A stretch of DNA of 64,000 nt, from positions 118,026 through 182,025 of the forward strand of contig DF239616.1 in assembly GCA_000507305.1 (NCBI GenBank). The letters are read 5' to 3'. This DNA is from Breviolum minutum Mf 1.05b.01 (taxonomy: Eukaryota; Sar; Dinophyceae; Suessiales; Symbiodiniaceae). Positions 30,624-41,508 of the stretch are shown here, in pieces (the stretch's first letter is position 1; each line of letters opens with the position of its first letter). Under the pieces are notes generated by a model. The model saw nothing but the letters and a program-made list of their open reading frames with translations, had not been told where the DNA came from and did no database searches. The position numbers and the translations under genes were made by a program.

Positions 30624-30791
30624 ATGGTGATTCCAGGGACCCCCAAGGACATGGGACCCCCCCCTTATGGTAAGCGGGACCCATACTATTTCCATACCAC
30701 TCCCATAAGAATCCCTAAAGATATGGGAATAATATGGGTCCCGCTTACCATAAGGGGGTCCCATGTCCTTGGGGGTCCCTGGAATCACCAT
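30624..30791. mobile_element. Family I 168-bp near-perfect palindrome
   Basis: Arms 30624-30696 and 30722-30791 are complementary with a two-base indel (C7 against G5) and few mismatches. Outer ends are ATGGTGATTCCAGGGACC and GGTCCCTGGAATCACCAT. The spacer is about 25 bp. Confidence 0.9.
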
Positions 30792-30812
30792 GGATGAAGT
30801 GGGATGAGTCCT

Positions 30813-30925
30813 GGTCATTAAATGACACCCATTTTGGATGGGAAATAAAACAATGCGAATGTATGGTAATTTTGAGGGAATTTCCCTTATAATAGTGCAT
30901 TGTTTGGGTTGGTAATATAGTGGAA
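30813..30925. mobile_element. Family E MITE, copy E4
   Basis: TGGTCATTAAATGACACCC left, ATGTATGGTAATTTTGAGGG core, TTGGTAATATAGTGG right end. Matches E3 along its length. Confidence 0.65.
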
Positions 30926-31091
30926 ATTCCTGTTTTAAGAAAATGGTCCAATATCTCAGGGAAATCTGTTTGGATTGGTGAAATAGGATTCTGGGTTGTT
31001 CTAGAATGATTGGATGACAGACCAATTAGGCAAATTCCATTGCTATGTTAGCTTACCAGAGCGTATCTTTTGTCAAACCACCATAGGGCAG

Positions 31092-31195
31092 AATTCGCTA
31101 ACATCGCCGCTTGTGTTGGGACACCGCTTTCTGTAATCGCTGAAGACACGCCTTCGCTTTCTGTTGCACCATGGCGGCAAGTCAACCTGATATAG
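31092..31195 (+). CDS. Exon candidate, terminal
   Basis: After ACCATAGGGCAG, 33 codons run to TAG 31193-31195 (FANIAACVGTPLSVIAED, then SLSVAPWRQVNLI), in a GC-richer patch. Family unknown. Confidence 0.45.
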
Positions 31196-31344
31196 CCCTA
31201 GTGACCAGAATTTCTCCACCAGTTGATCCAAAATTTGTCACAAATTTGTCACACAAATGTGATTTAGATGTCTTCAGGTTGTTATCCGATCAAATTTTCA
31301 AAGAATCACTTCTGCACTGATGAGTGAATCGATAATTATCTTCT

Positions 31345-31446
31345 GGGTGGTGGTTGCAAACATTTTTATGTTCACCTTTACTTGGGGAAATGATCCAGTT
31401 TGCAGTTTGACTAATATTTTTCCTATGGGTTGAAACCACCAACTAA
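31345..31446 (+). mobile_element. Family A element, copy A6
   Basis: GGGTGGTGGTTGCAAAC start, AATGATCCAGTTTG core, GGGTTGAAACCACCAACTAA end. The terminal AG is mutated to AA, but CCAG follows four bases on. Confidence 0.7.
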
Positions 31447-31708
31447 CCAGTCTTTATTTCGAGGTGTTTTTTTCAAATCTGTGAAACATGCTTTCCATTT
31501 GCTTTTGTCTGGATGAGTGAAGTCCATGCATTTTGATCCCAAACAAATCATCGTTCGAGCCTTTTGATGACTCCTTCTGAAACCCCACAACTCACCGCAG
31601 ATGAAGTTTTTTCCATGATTCCATGATAGAAACCAATCCCTGAAAAATGTCTTTCACCCTTTTCCGAATCTTTTTCACCGCATCATCCCCCCCAACCCAA
31701 CCGTACCA

Positions 31709-31721
31709 ACCAACCAACCAA

Positions 31722-31786
<65 letters not shown>

Positions 31787-31787
31787 N

Positions 31788-31839
<52 letters not shown>

Positions 31840-31862
31840 AACCAACCAACCAACCAACCAAC
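31709..31862. repeat. CA dinucleotide array flanked by CCAA tetramers, with one N
   Basis: An uninterrupted CA run from about 31723 to 31838 contains the unresolved base 31787. CCAA/ACCA tetramers flank both ends. Translated ORFs here (His-Thr or Cys-Val runs) are artefacts. Confidence 0.95.
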
Positions 31863-32054
31863 CACGACATCCAATCCGTCAGCTCCAACGGAGGCTACCT
31901 TTGCATTCCAATGTTTTCAATGACAGCTGGGCTGCTGCTGCACAATATCGAGGGGTCTTTTACCTCGATGGCAGGTGCCAAAAAAACCAACCAACCAACC
32001 AACCCACCCACATGGAAGGATCCAAGGTGATGGTAGTAGTCCATGAGAAGACTA

Positions 32055-32163
32055 GGTGGTGGTGTTCAAACATTTTTGAAAAATTTTTGCCCCGATCCTT
32101 GGGTAAATGATCCAATTTGACCTATATTTTGAAAATGGGTTGGTTAAACTACCAACTAATTAG
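32055..32163 (+). mobile_element. Family A element, copy A7 with 8-bp flanking duplication
   Basis: AGGTGGTGGTGTTC start, AATGATCCAATTTGACC core, TACCAACTAATTAG end. AGAAGACT before and AGATGACT after (7 of 8 bases) look like a target-site duplication. Confidence 0.7.
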
Positions 32164-32486
32164 ATGACTTGGTTTCTTAGATGTTTTTGGCCTCCCATTA
32201 CAATGAAGACATAACATGGTTTCAGTGACTTTCAGTTTTGGATAATTCAGAGGTTTCTTGCTTTAGCTTGGGAAATCTTCCCAAAAGTTGCTCCTCAAGT
32301 AGATGTCATATGAAGTTAGGAACAATGGGATACAGTACTATCCAGGAAAAACATTTTACACCACCGTTCTGGCGCAAAGCTGGATTACTAAAAGGTAGAT
32401 CCATGTCAAGTCGAATCATTTCGAGCCATAGCGCCCTTTCAAACTTCGATGTGGGTTAAATAATCACCCAACTTAAACTTGCCGAA

Positions 32487-32545
32487 AACCAACATGACTA
32501 GCTGGAAAATCCCCATCTTCAATAGGAGATACATCTTCATTGAGC
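32487..32545. mobile_element. Family P fragment
   Basis: CCAACATGACTAGCTGGAAAA and AATAGGAGATACATCTTCA match the inner parts of P1 and P2 in reverse orientation. Confidence 0.45.
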
Positions 32546-32638
32546 AAATGATCATGCCAACCCTCCTTGGTTTGTGATAGGGGGTCAATAACTACTTGGT
32601 CATACGTTTGCTGTTCTCACTTACACTCTGCACTAAAC

Positions 32639-33095
32639 ATGGAAGTCAACGTTAGCTCCGTAATTTCGGGGCAGCAGATTGATGGATTTTTGTCCAATCC
32701 TAGGTAGGTTGAAACACCAGAAGACCTCTTGAGTAGACCAAGTAGCTCAGTAGATTTACCCAACAAAAACGAATGAGAAACTAGGTGGGTGGTGGTTTGA
32801 ATTTTTGAAACATGTGTTATTTTCAGCCCAACCCTTGAGAAAATGATCCAATTTGACTTGTGCATATTTTTCAACCTGGCTTGGTGGCCAGGCTTGTCCA
32901 TCGATGGTCCAACACAGTGCCATGGGCTATCCAAAGAGTACAAAGGCGATGTTAAAATCCTGGGTGGTGGTTTCAAATATGTTTGATTGTTCATCCCTAT
33001 TTGGGTGAATGATCCTATTTGACTTGCGCATATTTTTGGAAAATGGGTTGGTTCAACCACCAACTAGAATCTTTCTTCAGGGAAATTCAAGGAAG
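32639..33095 (+). CDS. Multi-exon gene fragment with family A introns
   Basis: Possible start exon 32639-32703 (ATG, SSVISGQQIDGFLSNP, donor GTAGGT). Then 32754-32784 (IYPTKTNEKL), element A8 (32785-32891), 32892-32963 (GLSIDGPTQCHGLSKEYKG), element A9 (32964-33067), and 33068-33095 (ESFFREIQG) ending at a GTGGTC donor. The frame holds across A8 (CTA-G + GC-TTG) and A9 (CTG-G + AA-TCT). The first exon does not join in phase to the second, so it may belong elsewhere. Product unknown. Confidence 0.45.
32785..32891 (+). mobile_element. Family A element, copy A8 (introner candidate, diverged 3' end)
   Basis: GTGGGTGGTGGTTTGAA start and AATGATCCAATTTGACTTG core. The 3' end has decayed to TTGGTGGCCAG but still ends in AG. 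Confidence 0.65.
32964..33067 (+). mobile_element. Family A element, copy A9 (introner candidate)
   Basis: GTGGTGGTTTCAAATATG start and GGTTCAACCACCAACTAG end. AATCCT before and AATCTT after suggest a target duplication. Removal keeps an open frame (GDVKIL-ESFFRE). Confidence 0.75.
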
Positions 33096-33477
33096 GTGGT
33101 CATTGTCACCAAACAAATATTAGTTCATGAATAGATATACCTTATGCCCAGTTGTTGGGGTGATGTCATTAAATTTGCAACTTCTCTACACATTGTCTTC
33201 CGACCTTGTTTATTCTTGTGCTTCCCAAAAAATTGGCACCCTTTTACTTTGCGCACTTCTTTCAAGAACCAAGCTGTCAACGGTGTTTCTTGGAGTTTCC
33301 CGCATTTCCAAGGGAAAATGCCCATGAACTTCCAAGATGTTCCAAAAAAGCTACATGGGCACTGTCAACCAAAGGTTGCTCAAAAATTACTTGGACATGT
33401 TTGTTTCCAAAGAATCGCTTAGATGTGAAGCCCCAAAAACAAAATCGGTACCTTTTGCCACAATGCATCAGTTGCAG

Positions 33478-33567
33478 GATTTCGGATTACTACTCGGATT
33501 TCTACACCAACTTGCCAGTGGCCTCCATTAGCCTCTTGGCCCCCCAGTTCAGCATGATGACGAGGTG
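33478..33567 (+). CDS. Internal exon candidate
   Basis: Lies between CATCAGTTGCAG and a GTGAGG donor (33568), reading SDYYSDFYTNLPVASISLL and APQFSMMTR. Both splice sites are good. A second frame is open for part. Family unknown. Confidence 0.45.
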
Positions 33568-33978
33568 GTGAGGCGTGTGTGTTTAAAAAAACAACCCCTA
33601 CTAGTAACAATGCACATATCAATCGCAAGGACAAGACCTGGCATGTTAAATGGTAACTACCAGCAAAAGGTAATTAAAAAATGATACTAGCCTCACCAAA
33701 AGAAAAAGCCCCGCAGTCACTTTTTGTTGATCTTTGGATGATGAGTTGCTTTTGGTTGATGCTCATTGGTTTTAGATAGTTACCCTCCATTGAAAAAAGG
33801 TCACTTCCCACCCAGAAATGTGTTCATCAAAAGTTGCCATCATAAAAATGATTGTCTTCCAAGAATGAACTTTCAGGTGGGAGTACCCAAGCAATCCCCA
33901 GTTTGTCCCAAACTATCCCTGGTTGCAATCCAATTACATAGGTTGAGATCATTCTAGTTAGCCTTCCAACTGCTCATA

Positions 33979-34088
33979 CTGTTGATGAGACAAATTTTGC
34001 ACCAGTTGAGGTTGGCACTTTATCTCATTATTCACAGGGTTTTTTGGAACATCTCAGGTGGTCCGTGGTGGATTTCTGAACCATCAAT
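33979..34088. mobile_element. Family D MITE, copy D4 (diverged)
   Basis: TACTGTTGATGAGAC left, GCACCAGTTGAGG inner motif, GATTTCTGAACCATCAAT right end. Similar to D5. Confidence 0.6.
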
Positions 34089-34133
34089 CGGATGTCCCGT
34101 TCACTCTCATGCCCATCCAGCTTCTTGGATGTC

Positions 34134-34317
34134 CCTTTGGAAGGAAGTTTAGTAAATCAAAGAAATGATCGGATCAATGGAAGTTATATATCCCCAATAT
34201 ACCCCGATTTTTAGGTCCGTAGGTTATAGATGCTTATAGATGCTTATAGGTGAAATAACCCACTGATCTAAAAAACCATGGGAATCCTAAACTTCCAACG
34301 CAACGGGACATCCAAGT
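34134..34317. mobile_element. Family G MITE, copy G2
   Basis: CTTGGATGTCCCTTTGG and GCAACGGGACATCCAAG ends match G1. The interior is longer and diverged and includes a GATGCTTATA duplication. Confidence 0.7.
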
Positions 34318-34528
34318 AGCTATAGATGACTCTTCCTAGCCTCGCAACTGGGAGAACCTTTTGAGGTGAAGATGGTGCCATCGACCTACGCTACCAGACG
34401 TTGACAGTGGCAGATCAACCAGAGGTCGGAGTTGGAGGGGGACGGGTTCGGTTGGTGATTTCGGTTGGGGATTTCCCGAAAAAAAAAAATGGTTAATATT
34501 AATGACCCCTGAATGAGAGTGTGACTAG

Positions 34529-34620
34529 GTGGTGGTTTCAGAGGTGTTCTATTTTCACTATTGTTTACCCTGATGTTTTCGTGGTTTCATGATCCAATTT
34601 GACGTGTGCATATTTTTTGG
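34529..34620 (+). mobile_element. Family A element, copy A10 (3' end lost)
   Basis: CTAG-GTGGTGGTTTCAGAGG start and ATGATCCAATTTGACGTGTG core. The 3' terminal repeat is not recognisable. Confidence 0.55.
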
Positions 34621-34774
34621 GAGCCTAACGTGTCCGGGACCTGTTCAGTTGGCATTCTCACTCTGGTGAGGAAATCCCTTCCGGCCTTGAAAAAACTGAA
34701 AGCCCATTTGGTGGGGGGGCGAGTGCGGAAATCCTCCAAAAACAAATAATATACTTTTGGATCCTTTGTTGTTT

Positions 34775-34990
34775 GGGTGATTTTTTACGGATTGTACCAA
34801 CCTGGATCTTCCAGATATGTAAAGTTTCCTGCCTTTTGGTATGGTTTTTGCGGGTGATTTTCGATTTTTTGGCACAAATTGTTATACACTAAAGGAAGAT
34901 CCAGGATGGTAAATCACCAGTTTTCACCACCATTTAGGAGAATATGTGTTCAACCTTTTTCCAGGCATCGAGTCGAGCCGCAAATCGAAG
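34775..34990 (+). mobile_element. Family N repeat, copy N5, split by another inverted repeat
   Basis: GGTGATTTTTTACGGATTG (34775-34799) is separated from TGGTAAATCACC ... CGCAAATCGAAG (34907-34990) by a 105-bp insertion. A coding-like stretch (FGRLALDSQSSD) follows the final AAG directly. Confidence 0.6.
34801..34905. mobile_element. Inverted-repeat element nested in N5
   Basis: CCTGGATCTTCC at 34801 and GGAAGATCCAGG at 34894-34905 are perfect 12-bp inverted ends interrupting the N-family hairpin. Confidence 0.75.
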
Positions 34991-35468
34991 TTTGGCCGTT
35001 TGGCCTTGGACTCCCAAAGCTCAGATTGACATGTTGTTAGGGAAAAATTGCCAGAAGTTAACATATCTACCGAATCTACCGACCTTGGGAAAGGGCAACA
35101 AATCATGTTCCAAAAAAAATACCTGGGAGAAGCTATGCAAGCTTGTTCTGGAGGTTAGATATTTGTATCCTTTTTATTCCAAAAACATCTGCCACTTGGG
35201 TTTTCCCAGTTATCTATCCTCAAAGTTAGGGCTTTTAGAATCAAAAGTTGGTAGCATCCCCGCAATGTGGAGAGAACTTCGGGTTAACGAATCTCCATAC
35301 GGGAAAAATGGGTTGATGGCGATTCATTCATATTCATTCCATCCCAGCATATCCACTTGGGATACGACCACTCCAACCATGAATCCTCCCAAACATGACC
35401 TTATTTCACTGCCAAATGCTCAAACCTCCAACAAATTGCTCGTTTTGCTTGTATTTTTTTAATGGAAA

Positions 35469-35664
35469 ATGGTACCACATTCTTGGCGATACGTTCCTCA
35501 TCACGAAGTAAGTACTACCAGTTCAGGTTGGGAACAAATGATTCACCACAGATCGATTGGTTTTTTGGGTGGTCACCTTCGCTTTCCAGGCCTTGTTTGA
35601 TGTCTCTGGTTTGAATTGCCACGCACCGTCGGAGCGCGCTTTGTCTGAAAAAATGGAGATGTGA
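35469..35664 (+). CDS. Two-exon fragment with an 82-bp canonical intron
   Basis: Exon 35469-35507 (ATG, VPHSWRYVPHHE) ends at a GTAAGT donor. The intron 35508-35589 ends TCGCTTTCCAG. The next exon, 35590-35664, reads ALFDVSGLNCHAPSERAL to TGA. The join is in phase 0. The upstream frame is the same as the long open frame 34991-35459, separated only by a TAA at 35460, so more exons may lie there. Family unknown. Confidence 0.45.
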
Positions 35665-35684
35665 GCTCTTACACGGGATGCACC

Positions 35685-35788
35685 TACCCTCCCCAGAGCT
35701 AACATAGCATCTGATAGTGGGCCTTCCCAAATGGAAAGTAGTCTCTCAACCACCAATTCTGATGGCTATGTCAGTTTTAGGGAGGGTA
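35685..35788. mobile_element. Family B MITE, copy B6
   Basis: TACCCTCCCCAGAGCTAACA and TGTCAGTTTTAGGGAGGGTA ends. The centre is diverged. Confidence 0.65.
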
Positions 35789-35934
35789 ACACCCTCCCGT
35801 TTGTAAGCTCATGTTTCTGCCAGAGGGTAACATGGGTCATTATAGTAACTCCGCCACATCAGGATTCCAAGATTCTTGCCATGAAGGCGTTCAAAAAAGT
35901 ATGGCCTGTGTGGTTTGTGAATGAGTTTCCCTGA

Positions 35935-37821
35935 TGTTTGGGGTTCCTGACTGATTTTCAGGGGAACAAAAAATCCTTTTTGGATTCGTTGCTCAATGGA
36001 AATGTTGGATCCGTTTTTGTTGGCCGAAAAATTTCAACCAAGTCAAAGGATGGTACTCATCTAAGAAGGCTGGAAAGTCCCAACACGGGTGTACCTGCTG
36101 AATGGTTGAATGGTTGAAACTTTGAGGGTGTTAAATCAGGAATTTCCCGCTAACTTTGAATAGACACCTTGAACCTTTCAAGGTATTTTTCTAGATTGGT
36201 TTTTGTTGGGTGAACTTGGTAGGTGAGCATGGATGGTAACTTCCGTTCAGACACTCAAGGAAAGTGACATTTCCGATGACCTGAATTTCCAATATTGGAG
36301 ATTTGAGATCGCCTAGAAAATCATTCCCCAAGGGTTACTAGATTGGATTGGAGGCAACTGGTAATTCGGATGTCTCTTTGAAGCGTAGTAACAAACCCTA
36401 CACAAGAACCCGTAGTTGTAAATGGGATTATATAACGATTGGGAATCGAAACATTGGCAACAGGTTTTTTGGGGTTTTCATGGGCTGGGATACCACTGAC
36501 TTGTTATGAAAGAAACCTGGCTTTTTAGGTGATGAGACGGACTTCATCCTTTGAGTTGCTGCTTGGATGTCCCCGTGGGTTGGTGCTTGTTGAAGCAATG
36601 GTGATTGGTGTCACGGGTTTATACATTATATATATATATATACATAAGAAACGCTCCGTAGATGGGGGTACTTAGAGATTATTTCAGCTGCACATTAGGC
36701 AGGGTTATAGGGTTATAGGGTTTTGACCCTGTTTATATGCAGCTAAGTTAATTACGGGGACTTATACCCCCGTTACCAGACTGTTTTACTTAACCAAGCC
36801 AACATCACCCAAGATGATTCCAGGCATTGTGGAAAGGTTGGTATACAGCTTCTACAGCTGATGGATTTGAGCCTAGCGACTCCAAACAACGAACCTGGTG
36901 TAACAAATTTGCATCCCGTCATCTTCTTTCAGGTGGATATATATCCTTTCTGTTTTTGTCACCAGTTTGGCATCCAGTTTCAAAAACCAATTTAAAAGAA
37001 CTGCCAAGGTATTGGGCTGTTGATATTGAAATTTGGGGAATCAACTGGGGACCCATGTAATCCCCATAGATCTTGGGTCGAGGACGGCGGTCTAGGAGGG
37101 TTTCCGAAGCCCCCAAGTTTGTGGCTTCGGTTGCTTAAAACAACCTAGACATGTGAACCATGGTGTTGTTTGCGTGCTTGGAAATCCAAAGGCAATAGGA
37201 AAGACTGGATTTTTTTGGGGGGATTCATGGGGAATAGAGGTTTATCAATCTGACATGGTGTAAGGTAGATTTTTTGTTGGGACCGCATTCATGTAGTCTA
37301 AATGACCCAGACATCTTTGCTGCCATCCTCAGGTTTTTCGCTGTACCTGAGCCGGGAAAGCATTGTCAAGTGTAGATCTCTAGAGAAGACATGGAAAGAA
37401 AAGGGATTTAGATTTGTTTCAAGATAATTCAAGATCTGTTTTTGGGTTAATCTTGTGGTAAAACGCACAATTTGAAGAGTTATATATATTCCGACAAAAT
37501 GAAACGAGGGGATTTCCATTTCCGATGCGCAACTTCGTGGATTCTTTTTCATGAGATCCAAATTGTCGGGATACAAATGGTGTGAACCAAGTTAGGTTAC
37601 GTTGCTACGAAGAACGGTTGGTGTCATCGCATTTACAACGGGCCTGGTGTACACCACCATTTGCCATATAGCTTGCTATGCCGCCAGATGTTCGATTGGA
37701 AGATTGGCGGGTTCTTACAGTGTCGAAAGATGGCGTCATCTTTGTGTTGAAAATGTTCACCAGCTGCCTTTCTGGTGATTCCAAACGGACCCTGTTTAAC
37801 CATTTCTTGTTATTTGTTTAA
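35935..37821. other. Mostly non-coding stretch
   Basis: Contains a TA run (36631-36650). One exon-like patch, 36858-36932, lies between CTTCTACAG and GTGGAT (LMDLSLATPNNEPGVTNL). Nothing else is supported. Confidence 0.3.
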
Positions 37822-37927
37822 GGTGATTTGTCACTTTCTACCATGGTAAATTACCATTAGATCACCACCATTTGGGAGAATTTTTTGTTTTTACTTTTTC
37901 CACGCATCTGAAAACAGCAAATCTAAG
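37822..37927 (+). mobile_element. Family N repeat, copy N6
   Basis: GGTGATTTGTCACTTTCTACC, the ACCATGGTAAATTACCA hairpin, TTTTTCCACGCATCTGAAA and the CAGCAAATCTAAG end. Confidence 0.6.
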
Positions 37928-38209
37928 ATGTAAATGTCGTTGGGATGTACGGAACGCTTCCTGTGTAATGTATCAATTGAAACCTTTAGGCCTGGTGAGA
38001 CATCTCTGCATCGCTGAAATTGCTGTTTATGGTCACCAACAAAATGAAGAAAATGATAGAAATAACAAGTGGCAAATCGCCCGTATTTTTTCCAGGATTG
38101 TTTTTTTCTATAATTCACGTTGTTTTGCAACCAATCCCTGTGTGTGTTATTTGGTGAACCGTTGGTGGTGGAAGAAGTCACCTGGGATGGTTGAAACGTG
38201 GTAAATACT

Positions 38210-39760
38210 AGGACCTCAACTCGATCCCGCCAAATTTCAGTCGTCAACAGTATCAGTTCTGACGTCATGTCTCGATTCAACTTAGGCACCTCATGTTTGG
38301 GGTTTTGTTAAACATCATTTTTGTCCTGGGTATTTCTTCAGGGTGCATCAGGGTGTTAGGCACAGATTTGAATACGCATGCAAATAGGAAACAAATTGGT
38401 GTCTCAAGATGAGAGACCCAAAAAAGTAATCAGATTTCCCACTAAAATCAAACTTTTCTTGTTGTTTTGTGGTTAGATTATTTTGACACACACCCATTCG
38501 GATGAAACTGGCAATATAAAGATACAGGAGATTGGTTCGAAGCCCAACAATGCTCAAGACGCCTTAGTGAGAATGGGTACATATAGCGATTGGAATGTTG
38601 GTGGCTGAAACTAGGTGGGGAGGAGGTAGTCTATGCAATAACTTCTTTACTTGATCCTACATCGCTTGGTGGCTCACCATTTTTGTTCACGGCCATCAGT
38701 ACAGGCCGGGAATATGTATATAAATAACTCTCTAGAGAATCAGGCGTACAACAGTTTTATAACAAATCTTTGGTGGAACGGTAGCCATCAAACCCACGGC
38801 TCTCTCATAGCTAATATAGGTAAGTTAGCATTAAGACCTGAGAGAATATGATAGAAACGATGGAATTCTGGGAAAAAAAACGCTCCACTAAGCCTACTCT
38901 TCATGGATAATGGTTTTTTTTGGAAACTTGTTGACACCCAAAAAAGGTAGATTTCAACAGACCAGGAGGGCCAACAAACAGCAACAAAAAAGGGATGCAT
39001 GATTTCAATCAAGACATGATATCCTGAAGTTTAATGAGGTCTTGCTAAGAGAAAGTGTCCGGTTCAGAACCATGCATCAAAAGTTCTGTGTTGTAAACAG
39101 CCGCTGACATTTAAAGATTAATAGAAACTGCACATGATCCGCTCGCGTTTTGGGACCCAATCTGTTTTGTTCGAGGATCGACAGCAACGTGTTTTCCTCC
39201 CAGGTGCCACTTCAGGGTTGCAAGGGATGTCACCATGGAACAGTTGGGTATGTCACGTGAATGATTAAAAGATATCTGCCATAAATGGCAAGAGTTCAAC
39301 CGTTTTTTTGGTTATGGATGGTCGGTCTTACCCCAAAAATCAAGCTGGAACCCCCACTGCGGGATTGCGTTCAAAGATCCCAATTCTGGAGTCAGTTCAG
39401 ATTACTTACCTCCCAAAAAAATGAAATTGGACTGATCTAGACCATAAATAATCGGAAAGTTGGAAGGCTTTAGTTTTGAAAGGTAGGTAAACATACTATA
39501 TCAAGAATTTCAGGCAATATCTACGAGATAAAAGGACGGGTGGATGTGTTATATATTTAAAAGTGCTACACTGTTACACTGCTACTTGGGGGGTGATTCT
39601 CTCTTTCTTTTCTGTGGCCAGATTGGAAGTTCTAATAAATTTCGGCCTGATTTTAGCTAAGCAAGGTGATTCTTAGAGAATTTGGTGTTGCCTGTCGACA
39701 TGAGCCTAGCAAAAGGCGAATGGCTGAAATCTGAAACAGAACCGTCAAAGTATATTGAGA
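38210..39760. other. No gene recognised
   Basis: AT-rich sequence with only short ORFs. No repeat family copy noticed. Confidence 0.35.
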
Positions 39761-39845
39761 TACTCCCCCGCAAATCTAACATGTCCCCTAAAAATCATGG
39801 TTGCAAGATGTAATTTTCTATTGAAATGGTCACTTTTTTTTTAGG
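39761..39845. mobile_element. Family C-like fragment (C6)
   Basis: TACTCCCCCGCAAATCTAACATGTCC matches the C left end. The right terminus is missing. Confidence 0.45.
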
Positions 39846-39887
39846 GCAAAAAATCCAACAGCCAAGTTTCATGGACATTTTTGGCCT

Positions 39888-40022
39888 GGAAATGGTGTGA
39901 TCAATTCAGCCGATTGGTTGAGTTATATAGGGAATGAAATTTTACCCATTTATGTAGGGATTATAATAGGCATTTGTAAAGATCCCGGTGAACCCAGCAG
40001 TATAATGGAATTTTCAGCCTAG
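39888..40022. mobile_element. Family F element, copy F3 (diverged)
   Basis: ATATAGGGAATGAAATTTTACCC core and CCAGCAGTATAATGGAA right half match F1 and F5. Confidence 0.55.
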
Positions 40023-40139
40023 GGTTTGGATTATTGCTCAGATGGTGCAGTTTTTCGTGGATGTTCCACGCATCCAGTCATCCAAATTCAGCCTGGCCCA
40101 GAAACAAGGGTTGAATTTGGCCTTGGGGGAAGATGACAG

Positions 40140-40222
40140 AGGTCATTAGATTACCCATTTTGGGGCTGATCAAAAAATACGAATGCATGGTAATTTTGAG
40201 GGAGTGTCATATTTCATGACCC
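40140..40222. mobile_element. Family E element, copy E5 (internally deleted)
   Basis: GGTCATTAGATTACCCATTTTGG left, ATGCATGGTAATTTTGAGGG core, CATGACC right end. Confidence 0.55.
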
Positions 40223-40792
40223 CTGTAAGAGGGCAGTGAAAAATTCCTCCAAAGGAAATGGTCCAACATTGCAGGGAAATTTGGATTGGATTGGTGAACT
40301 ACTAGTTACTATTTCCCTGAATGAGAGTGAATGAGGATGAGGTGTCCATCACCCCTTTTCTTTTTCAACAACATCCCCAGCGGGACACGCCAGTGGGGCC
40401 TCCTCCTCCACCACTACGTAAATTGAACAAGGTGCCAAACGGGGCACGTGGAGAAAACGAGGGGGGGAAGTTGAGATTTCACAAATCAGGAGGGTGGACA
40501 TCAAAACGCTACTGTTGGTGTTTTTGTTTGTTGGTTGGAAGATGAACTTTCCTGTTTTCTGAGTGGGCAAGGGTTTTTGCTTCTTGAAATTTGCTGATTT
40601 TCTTTCAAGGTATGATCAAAAAGGCTCAGCAGTTGACACGAATCTGACATCTCTAAAACTGAACCGCTGGGATGAAGGGAGCCAAAGTAGGTAACATCCC
40701 CCGGGAAACTGACAATAGCTGGGCTGGAAAATCACCTACTTTCTGATAGGAGAGATACATCTTCATTCATGGCCGTTTCTTCATTGTCATGT

Positions 40793-40979
40793 GAGCAATG
40801 AAAAAAAAATCCTGGTTTGTTTGGGGTATACAGGGGATTATGTTTGTTTAGGGTATATAGGAGATGAAATACTACCTAGTTATGTTGGGATTATTAAAAG
40901 AAGCATTATAAGGATAATCCCTGTTAAACAACCGGTGTAATGGAAAGTAGGAGGGTTTTTTTGTCGTGGCTCATGTGAG
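40793..40979. mobile_element. Family F MITE, copy F4 with internal duplication
   Basis: GTGAGCAATGAAAAAAAAA and TTTTTTTGTCGTGGCTCA ends. The GTTTGTTTGGGGTATA segment occurs twice inside. Confidence 0.7.
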
Positions 40980-41508
40980 TTTTCGGAGGTCCATCCCAAT
41001 AGTTCCATCCCTTTGGTCAGAGTTCACCCCCGCCAAGCCTCTCGAGTTGTCACGGAGTTGAAGCAAACAAAAGGGTTGGTCCCCAATTTACTTGAGAAAA
41101 ATCCTGGGATCTTGGTTGAAAATGGAATTACTGAAGCGGTTTGGGGGGAAGAGTCACGATTAGAGTCAGAAAAAGCCACAAAATTTGCTGATACACTTGG
41201 GTGAACATGTTGAGATTGTGATTATTTTACTTGTTTACGTTATTCAGGAGTTACGTTTTGTGTAAATAGAGTCTTTTTCATGTTTCCCATCAGTTCTTCG
41301 TTATGTCCAGAGCATAGACAGAGATTCCGTTCCCTGTGTTTCGAAACATACTTTAAAAAGATTTGCGATAGAAGATTATCTTTTTTTCACTTCTATCATT
41401 TCTATCCTATCCTCAAATCCTGTCCTCAAATCGCATCAACCTCCCAAAAAAGTCCCGATGTTTGTTTGAAATTGGGGACAAAACATACACCAAAAAACCC
41501 ATTGAAAG

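Noticed and set aside
31592..32030. Long ORFs on both strands reading His-Thr or Cys-Val repeats
   Set aside because: They are translations of the CA/TG microsatellite through an unresolved base and have no coding meaning.
32055..32163. Element A7 as a spliced intron
   Set aside because: The left frame (MEGSKVMVVVHEKT) meets a stop after joining at the nearest AG; the repeat is real but its splicing is not supported.
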